This document shows positions 36,866 through 45,742 of a DNA stretch of 64,000 nucleotides, one piece after another. This stretch comes from Pseudomonadota bacterium (GTDB lineage: Bacteria > Desulfobacterota > Binatia > Binatales > Binataceae). How positions within the stretch are numbered: the stretch's first letter is position 1; the number at the start of each line of letters is the position of its first letter. Made by a program: the position numbers and the translations under genes. The stretch is from positions 21,796-85,795 of the forward strand of contig JAJPKP010000003.1 in NCBI GenBank assembly GCA_021323675.1, read 5' to 3'. The notes under the pieces are model-generated. The model was given only the letters and a program-made list of their open reading frames with translations. It was not told the origin of the DNA and did no database searches.

Positions 36866-38269
36866 CTAATCCTGCCGCTTCGGTGCCTCGAGTTTCCCCC
36901 GCTCGACCATCGCGGCCAGCGCGGCTGTCAGTCCGACCGGATAGCTGTCCGGCTTCTCCAACCGCTTGTAGCGCGGAGCGAGCGCAGCCAGCGAGCGGAG
37001 ACATTCTTCGCGAGATTCCGCCAGCGTCGGGGAAGGGCCGATCCGGCTTCCGCCGCCGAAACGCCTGAGCAGCAGCATCGACGTCCGATCAGGCGCGGGA
37101 GCGAACTCACGCGCGACTTCCGCTTCTTTTTCGTCGGCGAGCCCGATCAGGTCGGCATAAAAGGAACCGTCCGCGCCGGCCGCGCGAAACACCTGCTTTC
37201 GGCCGGGAAGGCTCAGCTTGTGTTGCGAGGTCTTCATCCGGGGTGTTCCCTTATACTCAGTCAGCTTGTAGGCGACGTCCAGCGAGGGAGCATCCGCGCT
37301 CACCACCATCGCCGTACCGACTCCAAGGTCATCGATCGGCGCGCCCGCCTCGACGAGATCGCGGACGCGATACTCGTCGAGATTTCCACTGGCGAATATC
37401 TTAGTCTCCGTCAGGCCGTGGCGATCGAGAATGCGGCGGGCCTTGATGCTGAGATCGAGCAGGTCGCCGCTGTCCAGTCTGATTGCCTGCAGCTTGTGCC
37501 CCTGTTTCTTCAGTTCGAGGCCGACGCGGGCGGCGTTTTCGACTCCGCGTTCGGTATCGTAGGTATCGACCAGCAATGTGCTGATTTGGGGGAAACTCCG
37601 GACGAAATGCGCGAACGCTTCCGCTTCTCGATCGTGCGCCATGACGTAACTGTGCGCCATCGTGCCGTAAAGCGGAATTCCATAGCGTTTACCCGCAAGA
37701 ACGTTGGAGGAACCGATGAACCCGGCCAGGTAGCTCGAACGCGCCGCGATCAACCCCGCATCGGCGCCCTGGCTGCGGCGCAGGCCGAAGTCGACCAGCC
37801 CTCGCCCCTTTGCCACAACCGTGCATCGCGCGGCTTTGCTGGCGATAAGCGATGCCATCCCAGCCTGGTTGATAACGATCGTCTCCAGAAGCTGCCCTTC
37901 GATCAGGGGGGCCCGCACCTCTACAATCGGCTCCTGGCCGAAGAATATGGTTCCTTCGGCAAGCGCGAATATCTCGCCTGTGAAGCGGAGTCTGCCCAGA
38001 AAGTCGAGGAACCGCGGATCGAAGAGCTTGAGGGAATCGAGATATTCGAGCATCGAGGAGTCGAAGCGGAATTCTTCGACCAGCTCGAGCAAACGCTCCA
38101 GCCCGGCGGCGACCAGGAAGCCGCGCCCGGCCGGCAGACGCCGCGAACTCATGCTGAAGCATGCGTCGTCGTTGAAGCCGAGCGCGAAATAGCTCGCCGC
38201 CATCGTGAGTTCGTAGAGGTCCGTGAGCAGCGGAAGCTCGTTCGGGTCAAGGCGCAAGTCGGTAGCCAT
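36866..38269 (-). CDS. pncB: nicotinate phosphoribosyltransferase
   Basis: The 467-residue protein has the start LTDLYELTMAASYF and the type II wording RRSQGADAGLIAARSSYLAGFIGSSN. GTMAHSYVMAH and the phosphate/ribose motif VDTYDTERGVENA follow, then RLDSGDL and FASGNLDEYRV. It turns nicotinate and PRPP into nicotinate mononucleotide in NAD salvage. It fits the NAD(P)-linked hydrogenase and dehydrogenases nearby. A CBS-domain gene lies 56 bases upstream on the same strand, so co-transcription is possible. Confidence 0.94.
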   Translation of the reverse strand: MATDLRLDPNELPLLTDLYELTMAASYFALGFNDDACFSMSSRRLPAGRGFLVAAGLERLLELVEEFRFDSSMLEYLDSLKLFDPRFLDFLGRLRFTGEIFALAEGTIFFGQEPIVEVRAPLIEGQLLETIVINQAGMASLIASKAARCTVVAKGRGLVDFGLRRSQGADAGLIAARSSYLAGFIGSSNVLAGKRYGIPLYGTMAHSYVMAHDREAEAFAHFVRSFPQISTLLVDTYDTERGVENAARVGLELKKQGHKLQAIRLDSGDLLDLSIKARRILDRHGLTETKIFASGNLDEYRVRDLVEAGAPIDDLGVGTAMVVSADAPSLDVAYKLTEYKGTPRMKTSQHKLSLPGRKQVFRAAGADGSFYADLIGLADEKEAEVAREFAPAPDRTSMLLLRRFGGGSRIGPSPTLAESREECLRSLAALAPRYKRLEKPDSYPVGLTAALAAMVERGKLEAPKRQD

Positions 38270-38325
38270 CGCGATTGTTCGGCGCAGCGTCCGCCGCGGT
38301 TCGGAGCCCCGCCCTTTGCGGCAGT

Positions 38326-38799
38326 TCAGTCGGACGATCTCGCTTTCACCCGGCCGCGATTGATCGACGTGAAGACGTCCGCGACGAGGTTTTTCAATTC
38401 CTGATTGATGCCTCCGCGCAGCGGACGCGCGGCTTCGTGCGCGATGTCGTCAAGAGACAGCACTCCGGCGAGAGTTCCGTCCGCGCCAACCACGGGAAGG
38501 CGGCGATAGCCCTTGCCCCGCATCAAATTGGCGGCGGAAACGAGGTCGTCATCCGCGCGGCAACATACGATCTTTCGCGCCATCGCGGTTTCAACCCGGA
38601 TGGCATCGAGAACTTTCCCTTGCGTGTAGGCGGCCATGCAGATGTCGCGGTCCGTGAGAAAACCGACCGGCCTGGAGTGCTCGTCCACTACCGGAAGTCC
38701 TCCGCAGGAGTTCTCCCACATAAGCTGGGCCGCTCGAGTTAAAGGATCGCCGGGGCGGCAAACCTTCGGGTTCCTGTTCATTATCTGGCTGACCTTCAT
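38326..38799 (-). CDS. CBS-domain pair protein
   Basis: The 157-residue protein consists of two CBS motifs (cores VVDEHSRPVGFLTDRD and VVGADGTLAGVLSLDD), followed by a basic tail. I prefer ATG 38799 to TTG 38808; GAGGG lies ten bases before it. This architecture matches Mycobacterium Hrp1 (hypoxic response protein 1), a DosR member. It probably binds adenylates. A 16-base palindrome lies 100 bases upstream (38902-38917). Confidence 0.88.
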   Translation of the reverse strand: MKVSQIMNRNPKVCRPGDPLTRAAQLMWENSCGGLPVVDEHSRPVGFLTDRDICMAAYTQGKVLDAIRVETAMARKIVCCRADDDLVSAANLMRGKGYRRLPVVGADGTLAGVLSLDDIAHEAARPLRGGINQELKNLVADVFTSINRGRVKARSSD

Positions 38800-38901
38800 C
38801 GCTTCCAACCCTCGATGAAGGATAAGACGCCAGATTCATGCCGAAGAATTGCCTTTGACGGGACAACCGCCAAGGGCTTTCGGCATTCGGACTTGTTTCC
38901 A

Positions 38902-38917
38902 AACGTTCCGGAATGTT
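38902..38917. promoter_or_regulatory. palindrome upstream of the CBS gene
   Basis: AACGTTCCGGAATGTT reads as an inverted repeat with one mismatch of eight pairs. It sits between the CBS gene (starting 38799, minus strand) and the outer-membrane protein gene that ends at 38953, in the region expected for the CBS promoter. It is a candidate operator. The binder is unknown. Confidence 0.4.
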
Positions 38918-38952
38918 GCGAAACGCTACATTTGACTGGCGACCCGGCGGTA

Positions 38953-39864
38953 TCAGAACGGGATGCGCGCGCTGAGGATGACCGCGTTGTTGTACGCTGG
39001 ATGAGTCGTGACGGCGACCTGGTAGCCAGCTCCTATTGTGACTCCCACGCGATCGTGAATCGGAAAACGTCCGAACAATATTCCAGGCGTGAGGAAAAGC
39101 TGGTTCTGCCCGGTGCGAGTGCCCTTCGCAAACCAGGTGTAGTTGGTCTCGAACTCAGGCCAGAAGTACTTGAAGATATGGTACTGGAAGGCGGTGTTCC
39201 ACACGAGCGGCCATCCCAATCGGTCTTCGCCGCCATTCGGGAAGGTCACGCCCAAGGTCGATTGCACATCGAAATTCCCGAAACCCTTGCCTGCCGCGAT
39301 TGTCGGGGTGAAGAGCGCGTGCCCGGCGCTGTTGCCATCGTCGCCGGTAGGGGCGCTGAAGCCCATGAACGCAGTTACGATGTAATTGCCGTTCTCTTCA
39401 TTCGCGGAAAGCAGCCGATACTTGACCAGGAACGTCTCGTCGGCCCATCCGTCAGTCGGCACGGTTTTTTTCTTGGTCGAATGCTCGATATGCCCATCGT
39501 GGGCGATCCAAGCCGGGATTCCGAGAATAATTTCGGTGTTCTGGAAAGGAATGAGCTCCAATCCCTTGCTGCCGCCGAAATTGTTGGTCGCTACCCCAAG
39601 CTTGTTTGCTTGCCAAAGCTGGTCGTAGCGAAGCTCCTCTTCCAGACGAGGAGTGACGGTGACCAGCGGAGTAACCCAATGCGGCTGCTCGCTCTGAATC
39701 CTGGTTACCCTCGGAAACCAATCCAGGAAATAGTCGCCCACTGCCGAAGCAAATGAGTCCACGCTCTGCGCCTGGCAAGGCGATACGAGAGAAAGGATCG
39801 AAATAGCAGCCGCGAGGATGCCGAGCTGAAAAAAGCGACTTCTGGTAGCGGAAAAGTAGTTCAT
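38953..39864 (-). CDS. outer-membrane beta-barrel protein (transporter-like)
   Basis: The 303-residue protein has a signal peptide of about 32 residues (LGILAAAISILSLVSPCQAQS). The mature part alternates aromatic and polar strands and ends in Phe (ILSARIPF), the barrel signal. The wording (LVTVTPRLEEELRYD, GFSAPTGDDG, VTFPNGGEDRLGWP) recalls the MetA-pathway/transporter-like outer membrane family, whose substrates are unknown. A strong sigma70-type promoter is at 39897-39925. It is a single-gene unit. Confidence 0.8.
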   Translation of the reverse strand: MNYFSATRSRFFQLGILAAAISILSLVSPCQAQSVDSFASAVGDYFLDWFPRVTRIQSEQPHWVTPLVTVTPRLEEELRYDQLWQANKLGVATNNFGGSKGLELIPFQNTEIILGIPAWIAHDGHIEHSTKKKTVPTDGWADETFLVKYRLLSANEENGNYIVTAFMGFSAPTGDDGNSAGHALFTPTIAAGKGFGNFDVQSTLGVTFPNGGEDRLGWPLVWNTAFQYHIFKYFWPEFETNYTWFAKGTRTGQNQLFLTPGILFGRFPIHDRVGVTIGAGYQVAVTTHPAYNNAVILSARIPF

Positions 39865-39896
39865 GGAAATCTCGCTATGTTACATGTCGAAACGCT

Positions 39897-39925
39897 CTTA
39901 TAATGGCGAGATAAAATCCAGTCAA
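39897..39925 (-). promoter_or_regulatory. sigma70-type promoter of the outer-membrane gene
   Basis: Read on the minus strand: -35 TTGACT (39925-39920), a 17-base spacer, -10 TATAAG (39902-39897). The start should be near 39890, about 26 bases before ATG 39864. The close fit and spacing make this one of the clearest promoters in the window. Confidence 0.7.
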
Positions 39926-40354
39926 GGAATCAGCTTCTCTTGAGGGCCAATGACCGCCTTACGGGCGTGCCGGGACGACCCAAATCCTGAGACACGCAGG
40001 GACAGATAAGATGACTCTGCATGAGCAGACTCATCTAAACGCCGCAGGCGAAATTGGAGATGCTTTCAAGCGTGGCGAGGCCGGGGCTGAGTGAATCGTC
40101 CGCTGTTTGCAAAAACTCGTCCGTTCCCAGGACGGCTATATGCTAATTTATTACTGACACTGCGGCTCTCGACGAACGAAGGGCGGCTCCGATTTTTATC
40201 GACCGAAGAATGATCAAGCGAGAATTCGGCGCGCCTGGACTGAGGCGAAGAGTGGCGTGAGGGCGATGCGGTCGCGTCAGATGCCTGTTGTTTCGGCGGG
40301 ATATGGAAGCCGTTACGTGTTAATCGAACACCGACCATCGTTTTTGAACCCAAG
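39926..40354. other. intergenic region before the NtrB-like kinase
   Basis: About 430 bases hold no supported gene; short frames here lack a ribosome binding site. A 28-base inverted repeat at 40009-40036 is the main structure. AT-rich tracts such as TATATGCTAATTTATTA near 40136 may hold the kinase promoter. Confidence 0.5.
40009..40036. repeat. 28-base inverted repeat
   Basis: AGATGACTCTGC and GCAGACTCATCT pair at 11 of 12 positions around ATGA. It lies 320 bases before the NtrB-like kinase start and 110 bases beyond the -10/-35 of the divergent barrel gene. It could be a regulator site or an RNA hairpin. No T-run follows on either side, so it is not a simple terminator. Confidence 0.45.
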
Positions 40355-41656
40355 ATGACCGCCTTGTACGTCGATTCGCTGAGAGTCTTTGAATTCGAAT
40401 CTATTCGCCGCCAGCACTGGGTCTTTGCGCTGCTCAATTTAACCCTGATCGCGGGGCTGCTGGTCATCCATTTAACCCTGGCTGACTATGTCGGACCGAG
40501 CTCGCCGCTGAGCATATTTTTGCTGTCCGTCGCATTTCTGTTGCAGGCAACGGAGCTGATCCTGCTCAGCTCGGGGCGCGAAATCTGGTCCGAGCGCACG
40601 GACATCATCCTGAGCTGGTGGCCGATTCTGTTGAACTCTCTGCTGGCCACGATGCTGTCGATAATCGAGGCGGGCGACGACCACCAGTATTTCATTCTGA
40701 TGGCGGTGCCGGTTATCCAGGGAGCGTTCACTTTCAGCTTTGGGATCGTGGCCGCGATCATCGGGTTTGCCGATGCCCTGAATTTCTTTTCGGCGTACTG
40801 GCTGGGGTCGATGAATGAATACCTCGAAGCCGGGGCGACCTCGCTGATCTACACTGTCGTCGGCTTGCTGGTGTGGCTGCTGGTCAGAAACCTGCGGCAA
40901 CGTGAGCATCTGCTCGAGCGCAATCTCGAGGAACTCAACCGAACTCGGGAGCGGCTGACCGTCGAGGAGAAGCTCGCGGCGGTGGGCCGCCTGTCGAGCG
41001 CGATCGCGCATGAAATCCGCAATCCGGTAGCGATGATTTCCAGCTCTCTGGCGACCGCAGTCCGTCCCGGCCAGGACGAAACCGAGCGTCACAAGATGTT
41101 CGAGATCGCCGCGAGCGAGGCGTCGCGGCTGGAGCGCCTGACTTCGGACTTTCTGGCCTACGCGCGTCCTCGCGCTGCTCGCATCTCGCGCACCAACGTT
41201 GCCGACATGCTGAACTATACGGCGGCTATCGCCGATGCGCACGCCGCCAACCACAGGGTCGCCATAACCGTTGATGCCGACCCGAACCTCCAGGGAGACT
41301 TTGACCCCTCGTTGATTCAGCAGGCGCTGCTCAACCTGGTGCTCAACGCGATCGACGCCTGCCCGAGTACCGGCAAAGTGATCCTTCGAGCCTCGGATAA
41401 TGGAAACAAGGGGATACGGCTGGAAGTGATCGACGATGCGGGTCCGATTTCCGAAGAAGTCGCCGCGAAACTGTTTGAACCGTTCTTTACTACCAAAGCC
41501 GGGGGAACTGGACTGGGACTAGCGATCGCCCGCAATGCCGTGCGCGCGCAGGGCGGCGATCTGGAGTTGAGCGTCAACCAGCCCGGCAGAGTATGCTTCT
41601 CGATTGAAATTCCCGCCCCGCGGACCCATCCAGAGGCTCATACAACGGCGCCATGA
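40355..41656 (+). CDS. membrane histidine kinase, NtrB/PilS-like
   Basis: The 433-residue protein has about six membrane helices within residues 25-190. The HisKA phosphorylation motif SSAIAHEIRNPVAMI is near residue 210, and the HATPase motifs N (LLNLVLNAIDA), D..GP and GTGLGLAI follow. It likely senses a signal in or near the membrane through its transmembrane region, because no large periplasmic domain is seen. It overlaps the response regulator by four bases (ATGA), so they form one system. Confidence 0.92.
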   Translation: MTALYVDSLRVFEFESIRRQHWVFALLNLTLIAGLLVIHLTLADYVGPSSPLSIFLLSVAFLLQATELILLSSGREIWSERTDIILSWWPILLNSLLATMLSIIEAGDDHQYFILMAVPVIQGAFTFSFGIVAAIIGFADALNFFSAYWLGSMNEYLEAGATSLIYTVVGLLVWLLVRNLRQREHLLERNLEELNRTRERLTVEEKLAAVGRLSSAIAHEIRNPVAMISSSLATAVRPGQDETERHKMFEIAASEASRLERLTSDFLAYARPRAARISRTNVADMLNYTAAIADAHAANHRVAITVDADPNLQGDFDPSLIQQALLNLVLNAIDACPSTGKVILRASDNGNKGIRLEVIDDAGPISEEVAAKLFEPFFTTKAGGTGLGLAIARNAVRAQGGDLELSVNQPGRVCFSIEIPAPRTHPEAHTTAP

Positions 41657-43047
41657 ACAGAATACTAGTGGTCGACGACGAGCCGAGCATGCGGCGCATC
41701 CTGTCCTCGAACCTCAAGCAGGAGGGCTATGAAGTGATCGAGGCGGGAAGCATCGCGCTGGCCCGCCGCGCCCTGGCCGAAGATCCTCTGGACGCGGTCA
41801 TCACCGATCAGAAGCTGGGCGACGGCGAAGGTCTCGACGTTCTGGCCAGCGCCCGCGAAGCGGACTCAACTCTCGCCGTGGTTTTTCTGACCGCGTTTGC
41901 CACCGTAGAGCTGGCGGTGGAAAGCATGCGACGCGGCGCGTTCGACTTTATCACCAAGCCGTTTATGCCGGAGGTGCTGTTGGCGACCGCGCGTCGCGCG
42001 GTCGAGCACACGGAGCTGCTGCGCGAAAACACGCGGCTGCGCGAAGCGGTGGTGCGCCTGGAGGGCTCTTCCGAAATCCGCGGCCGCAGCCCCGCGATCA
42101 AGGCGCTGCGCGAGAAGATCGCGCGAGTTGCCCCGACTAGCGCCACGGTTCTGATCACCGGCGAAACCGGGACCGGCAAGGAGCTTGTCGCCCGCGCCAT
42201 CCATCGCAGTTCCAAACGCGCCGCCAAACCTTTGGTAGCGGTCAATTGCGCGGCGTTTGCGGAAACTCTGCTCGAAAGCGAGCTGTTCGGTCATGAGCGC
42301 GGCGCTTTTACCGGCGCGGATCATGCGCGCGAGGGTCTGTTCGAGGCCGCTCACCAGGGCACGCTGTTCCTCGACGAAGCCGGTGAAATGTCGATTGCGG
42401 CGCAGGCCAAGTTGCTGCGCGTTCTGACCGACGGCCAGGTAATGCGCATCGGTTCGACCAAGCCGCGCACGGTCGATGTCCGCGTGCTGGTCGCGACTCA
42501 TCGCGATCTTCAGCAACGCGTGCGCGAGGGCCTGTTTCGCGAGGATCTCTACTATCGGCTCGCGGTGGTGCCGTTGGCGATTCCGCCATTGCGCCAGCGC
42601 CGCGAGGATATTCCCGAGCTGTGCGAACTGTTCCTGGCGCAGGCCGCGGTGGATTTGAAGGTTCCGCGGCGCAGACTCAGCCCCGATGCGGCGCGCGCGC
42701 TGGCGGCCTACAACTTCCCGGGCAATATCCGCGAGCTCAGGAACCTGATCGAGCGCGCCTGCATTCTGTCCACGAACCACGACATCACTGCGGAGAATTT
42801 TCCGGTCGTGCAGCCCAAACACGCCGCGGAGCTCTCGGGCGAGGTTTCCTCACCCGAAGACATTGCCGCGCTCCTGCCCGACACGCTGGATCTGCGTCTC
42901 TTTCTGAGCACCCTCGAAAAGGCTGTGATTGAAAGAGCGCTTAAAACCAGCGGCGCGCAGGCTGAAGCCGCGCGCAGGCTCGGGTTGTCGCGCAGCGATC
43001 TCTCCTACAAGCTCGGAAAGTTTCAGCTCAAGAACCCCGCCCAATAG
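41653..43047 (+). CDS. sigma54-dependent response regulator, NtrC-like
   Basis: The 464-residue protein has a receiver (DDEPSM, phospho-Asp in DAVITDQ near residue 53, K in FITKPF) and an AAA+ sigma54 activator domain. The AAA+ part has Walker A GETGTGKE, an intact GAFTGA in [16 protein letters not shown], and Walker B GTLFLDE. A Fis HTH follows ([16 protein letters not shown]). It should drive RNA polymerase-sigma54 at -24/-12 promoters when phosphorylated. A candidate promoter of this type lies 239 bases beyond its stop. Confidence 0.95.
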   Translation: MNRILVVDDEPSMRRILSSNLKQEGYEVIEAGSIALARRALAEDPLDAVITDQKLGDGEGLDVLASAREADSTLAVVFLTAFATVELAVESMRRGAFDFITKPFMPEVLLATARRAVEHTELLRENTRLREAVVRLEGSSEIRGRSPAIKALREKIARVAPTSATVLITGETGTGKELVARAIHRSSKRAAKPLVAVNCAAFAETLLESELFGHERGAFTGADHAREGLFEAAHQGTLFLDEAGEMSIAAQAKLLRVLTDGQVMRIGSTKPRTVDVRVLVATHRDLQQRVREGLFREDLYYRLAVVPLAIPPLRQRREDIPELCELFLAQAAVDLKVPRRRLSPDAARALAAYNFPGNIRELRNLIERACILSTNHDITAENFPVVQPKHAAELSGEVSSPEDIAALLPDTLDLRLFLSTLEKAVIERALKTSGAQAEAARRLGLSRSDLSYKLGKFQLKNPAQ

Positions 43048-43242
43048 CCGGCGCGGACGCAAGACCGGACGAAACACGATCCAGCCTTTCGCACCCAGCG
43101 ACTTCGAAATTTCATCTCACGCATCAGAGGCGCGGATCTCAGAGAAGGCGTCCGATGATTTGAACAATCACGTCAGAAACTTTGGACGACGCGCCGGATG
43201 AACTGCCGGGCACAAAGCGGCAGCGCATCCATTTTGTGCTGA

Positions 43243-43258
43243 AAAACATTCCTGTTTT
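43243..43258. promoter_or_regulatory. candidate activator site (inverted repeat)
   Basis: AAAACA and TGTTTT form a perfect 6-bp inverted repeat around TTCC. Its centre is about 37 bases upstream of the -24 GG at 43287 and about 61 bases before the expected start, closer than many NtrC sites but feasible. Confidence 0.5.
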
Positions 43259-43285
43259 GCTCCGCATGGGGCCCAAGTTCTTGAT

Positions 43286-43301
43286 TGGCCCCGCTTTTGC
43301 C
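43286..43301 (+). promoter_or_regulatory. sigma54-type -24/-12 promoter
   Basis: TGGCCCCGCTTTTGCC has the invariant GG (43287-43288) and GC (43299-43300) at the right spacing plus TTT before GC. Consensus bases differ at three less strict positions. Start would be near 43312, 58 bases before ATG 43370. The sigma54 activator gene immediately upstream supports it. Confidence 0.65.
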
Positions 43302-43369
43302 ATTGCTTCACCTGAGTCCTAAACGCTCACGCGGAAAGCTGAGCACACAAAACCGGAGCAGTTTATAAA

Positions 43370-44458
43370 ATGACGACAACTCAGTTTTCTGCATTGATGG
43401 CGGATATGCGATTGCCTTACGCGCTGCGCCGCGTACCGGCATCCACCTTCAAGACGCTTCTGCCTCTGCCCGAGTCGCCCCAGACCGGAGACATCGTGCT
43501 GGCAGAGATTGAGAGCATCGGCAAAAACGCCCGCCTCGAGTTGGCCTCGGGCAGGCTATGCAGTCTGCACGAGGGCGACCGGCTCGCGGTGGTGTTCGGA
43601 AACCGGTACGCGACCAAGCAGTTCGAAGGCTATGCACGCCGCGACGGCCATCGCTCGCATTTGCTGTCAGTCGGAGGGCTGTGCGGGATGGTGGAGAGCC
43701 GGCATAGCAGCGTCGCCGCGCCGACGCGATTGCGACAACTCGGCGCCCTTGGCGACGGCGCGATGCGTCCGTTGCGGCTGCGCGATTTCTCGCTCGAATT
43801 CGTTTCCCACACCAGTCACCCGCGCGTCGTCGCGGTGTGCGGAAGCTCGATGGACGCGGGCAAAACTTACACCGTCGCGAGCATCATCACAGGACTGCGC
43901 CGCAGCAACTTTAACGTTGCGGGCATCAAGCTGACCGGGACTGCGGCAGGGCGCGATACCTGGAGCATGCTGGACGCGGGAGCGTGCGCCGCGCTGGATT
44001 TCGTCGATGGCGGATATCCTTCCACCTATATGTGCCCGCTGCCTGAGTTGCTTGATCTTTACCGGCTGCTGACCGCGCAGGCCGTGTCCCATCGAGCCGA
44101 CTGGATCGTGATCGAAATCGCTGATGGGCTGGTGCAAAAGGAAACCGCGGCGCTGCTGCGGTCGCCGGCTTTCATCTCGACGATCGATGCGTGGGTGCTG
44201 GCGGCATCCGATCCACTCGCCGCCGTCGGCGGAGTCGTGCAGCTTCAACGCTGGGGGATTGAACCAACGGCGGTATCAGGGCTGGTTTCGATGAGCGCGC
44301 TTGCGATGCGCGAAGTGACCGAAGCGACCGCTCTGCCCTGCATATCGGCTGAGGCGCTTCAGCGCGGCGAACTTACTTCCGCCCTCTTGAAAGACAAGCC
44401 GCGGATGGTCCACTCCAGCGAGCGCTATATACAGCGTAGCAGCGCCGCGCAGATATGA
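43370..44458 (+). CDS. P-loop protein, DUF1611/MobB-like
   Basis: The 362-residue protein has an N-terminal beta-rich half (about 1-145). A P-loop half follows with CGSSMDAGKT near residue 158, a Walker A-like motif, and ..GIKLTGTAAGRDTWSMLDAG and DFVDGG. This order resembles DUF1611 (some members now described as D-glutamate N-acetyltransferases, DgcN) and MobB-like P-loop folds. It appears cytosolic. It is the first gene of the operon and overlaps the next gene by four bases (ATGA). Substrate is unknown; a distant relative is the safest statement. Confidence 0.7.
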   Translation: MTTTQFSALMADMRLPYALRRVPASTFKTLLPLPESPQTGDIVLAEIESIGKNARLELASGRLCSLHEGDRLAVVFGNRYATKQFEGYARRDGHRSHLLSVGGLCGMVESRHSSVAAPTRLRQLGALGDGAMRPLRLRDFSLEFVSHTSHPRVVAVCGSSMDAGKTYTVASIITGLRRSNFNVAGIKLTGTAAGRDTWSMLDAGACAALDFVDGGYPSTYMCPLPELLDLYRLLTAQAVSHRADWIVIEIADGLVQKETAALLRSPAFISTIDAWVLAASDPLAAVGGVVQLQRWGIEPTAVSGLVSMSALAMREVTEATALPCISAEALQRGELTSALLKDKPRMVHSSERYIQRSSAAQI

Positions 44459-45741
44459 ATCGCGGGCGGGTTTACCTGTGGGCGCCGCAACCCGGCTCGC
44501 GCCACGGGGGCACGGTATCGTGCGCCGTTGTACCCCTGGAGAGGCTGGATGCCGCTGGCGAGGGTCAAGGCCGGCTCTGGGGACACCATGTCCGCGTTCT
44601 CAACGGAGCGGTGATCAACGAACCGCATCCGATAAGCGGCCGGGCGCTTGCGGCGGCACTGGGCGACGCGCGCCCCGACGCGGCGGGTGACTTCCTGTTC
44701 GAGCCCGGCGAAGGCGGGGGACGGATCGACAAAGTCGAACTGGCGGAGCCAGAGTTTCGCCGCGCCTACATCCAGGCCGCCCGGTTCGGCGAGGTCAACA
44801 CCTATTTCCATCTCGATCGCATTGCCAACTACGTAAATGAACTGCTGACTGAGCTGGGAGCCGCGCGGCTGCCGCGTATCACCGCGATCGTCAACGCCCA
44901 CAGCGCCGCCGTGGATCTCGACGGCGGGCGCGACGGCGTCTGCAAAGGTGAGCGCTGGGTGCCGTTCCAGGGAGGACACTACCGGCTGCCAAGCCGCCGC
45001 TATGACCTTCCCGAGCTTTCACCGATCACCAGCAGCGGCGAGATCCATCTCGGTCCCGGCCGCTCGCGCCTGAACGACCATGGCGCGATGGTGAAAGCGG
45101 CGGGGGGAACGTACCGCTCTATCGCTTCTCACAATGCCGGAATCATCTACCACGAGTACGGCCACCACATTACCAGGCATACTGCTGACTTCCGCGCCAA
45201 CGCGCTGCGCAAGCCAAATCGGCAAAACAATCGCAAGTACGCGATCGACGAAGGCACCAGTGACTATTTCGCCGCGACGATGCTCGAGACGCCTCATATA
45301 TGGGCCTGGCATTGCCGCCACGACGAAATCCTAAGACATCCGCGCAGCCTGGAATCGGCCAAAACCATGGCGGATTTCGATCACGGTCCGGGAGCGGATC
45401 CGCATAGCAATGGGACCATCTGGGCCGCGGCGCTGTGGAACTTGCGCTGCCGGCTTTCAGTCCGAGAGGCGGCCGGCGCGCGGATGGCCGATCGTCTTGT
45501 GCTGAAAGCGTTGCTGCTAATGGGCCAGACGCCGGGCAATTGGCGCAACCTGGACATAAGAGAAGTGCGGCGCGTGCGGCAAAGTTACACGACCGGACTT
45601 CTCGCCCTGCTCGATGCCGATGAGCTTCTGACCGGCGCGACTTGCCGGGAGGAAATCCTTCGCTCTTTCGCCGACCGCGGCATCGGCTTTGACCGCGCGG
45701 CCGTCGAATCGTCCCGGACCATCCAGGGGAGCGCGGCGTGA
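44455..45741 (+). CDS. zinc metallopeptidase-like protein (HEYGH, gluzincin type)
   Basis: The 428-residue protein has HEYGHH near residue 233 and, 26 or so residues later, DEGTSDYF. This fits a gluzincin active site: HExxH with a downstream Glu, as in M36 or M4-like families. No signal peptide is seen. It is translationally coupled to the DUF1611-like gene by a four-base overlap. Its role could be to process an exported product. A family name cannot be given with confidence. Confidence 0.72.
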   Translation: MNRGRVYLWAPQPGSRHGGTVSCAVVPLERLDAAGEGQGRLWGHHVRVLNGAVINEPHPISGRALAAALGDARPDAAGDFLFEPGEGGGRIDKVELAEPEFRRAYIQAARFGEVNTYFHLDRIANYVNELLTELGAARLPRITAIVNAHSAAVDLDGGRDGVCKGERWVPFQGGHYRLPSRRYDLPELSPITSSGEIHLGPGRSRLNDHGAMVKAAGGTYRSIASHNAGIIYHEYGHHITRHTADFRANALRKPNRQNNRKYAIDEGTSDYFAATMLETPHIWAWHCRHDEILRHPRSLESAKTMADFDHGPGADPHSNGTIWAAALWNLRCRLSVREAAGARMADRLVLKALLLMGQTPGNWRNLDIREVRRVRQSYTTGLLALLDADELLTGATCREEILRSFADRGIGFDRAAVESSRTIQGSAA

Positions 45742-45742
45742 T

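Larger units (their letters stand above)
43048..43369. other. regulatory intergenic region of the export operon
   Basis: This 322-base gap has no supported gene. It holds the inverted repeat at 43243-43258 and a sigma54-type element at 43286-43301, both upstream of ATG 43370. Confidence 0.6.

Noticed and set aside
43198..43222. Another sigma54-like match near GGGCACAAAGCGGC
   Set aside because: The GG-to-GC spacing is off by one base, which is not tolerated by sigma54.
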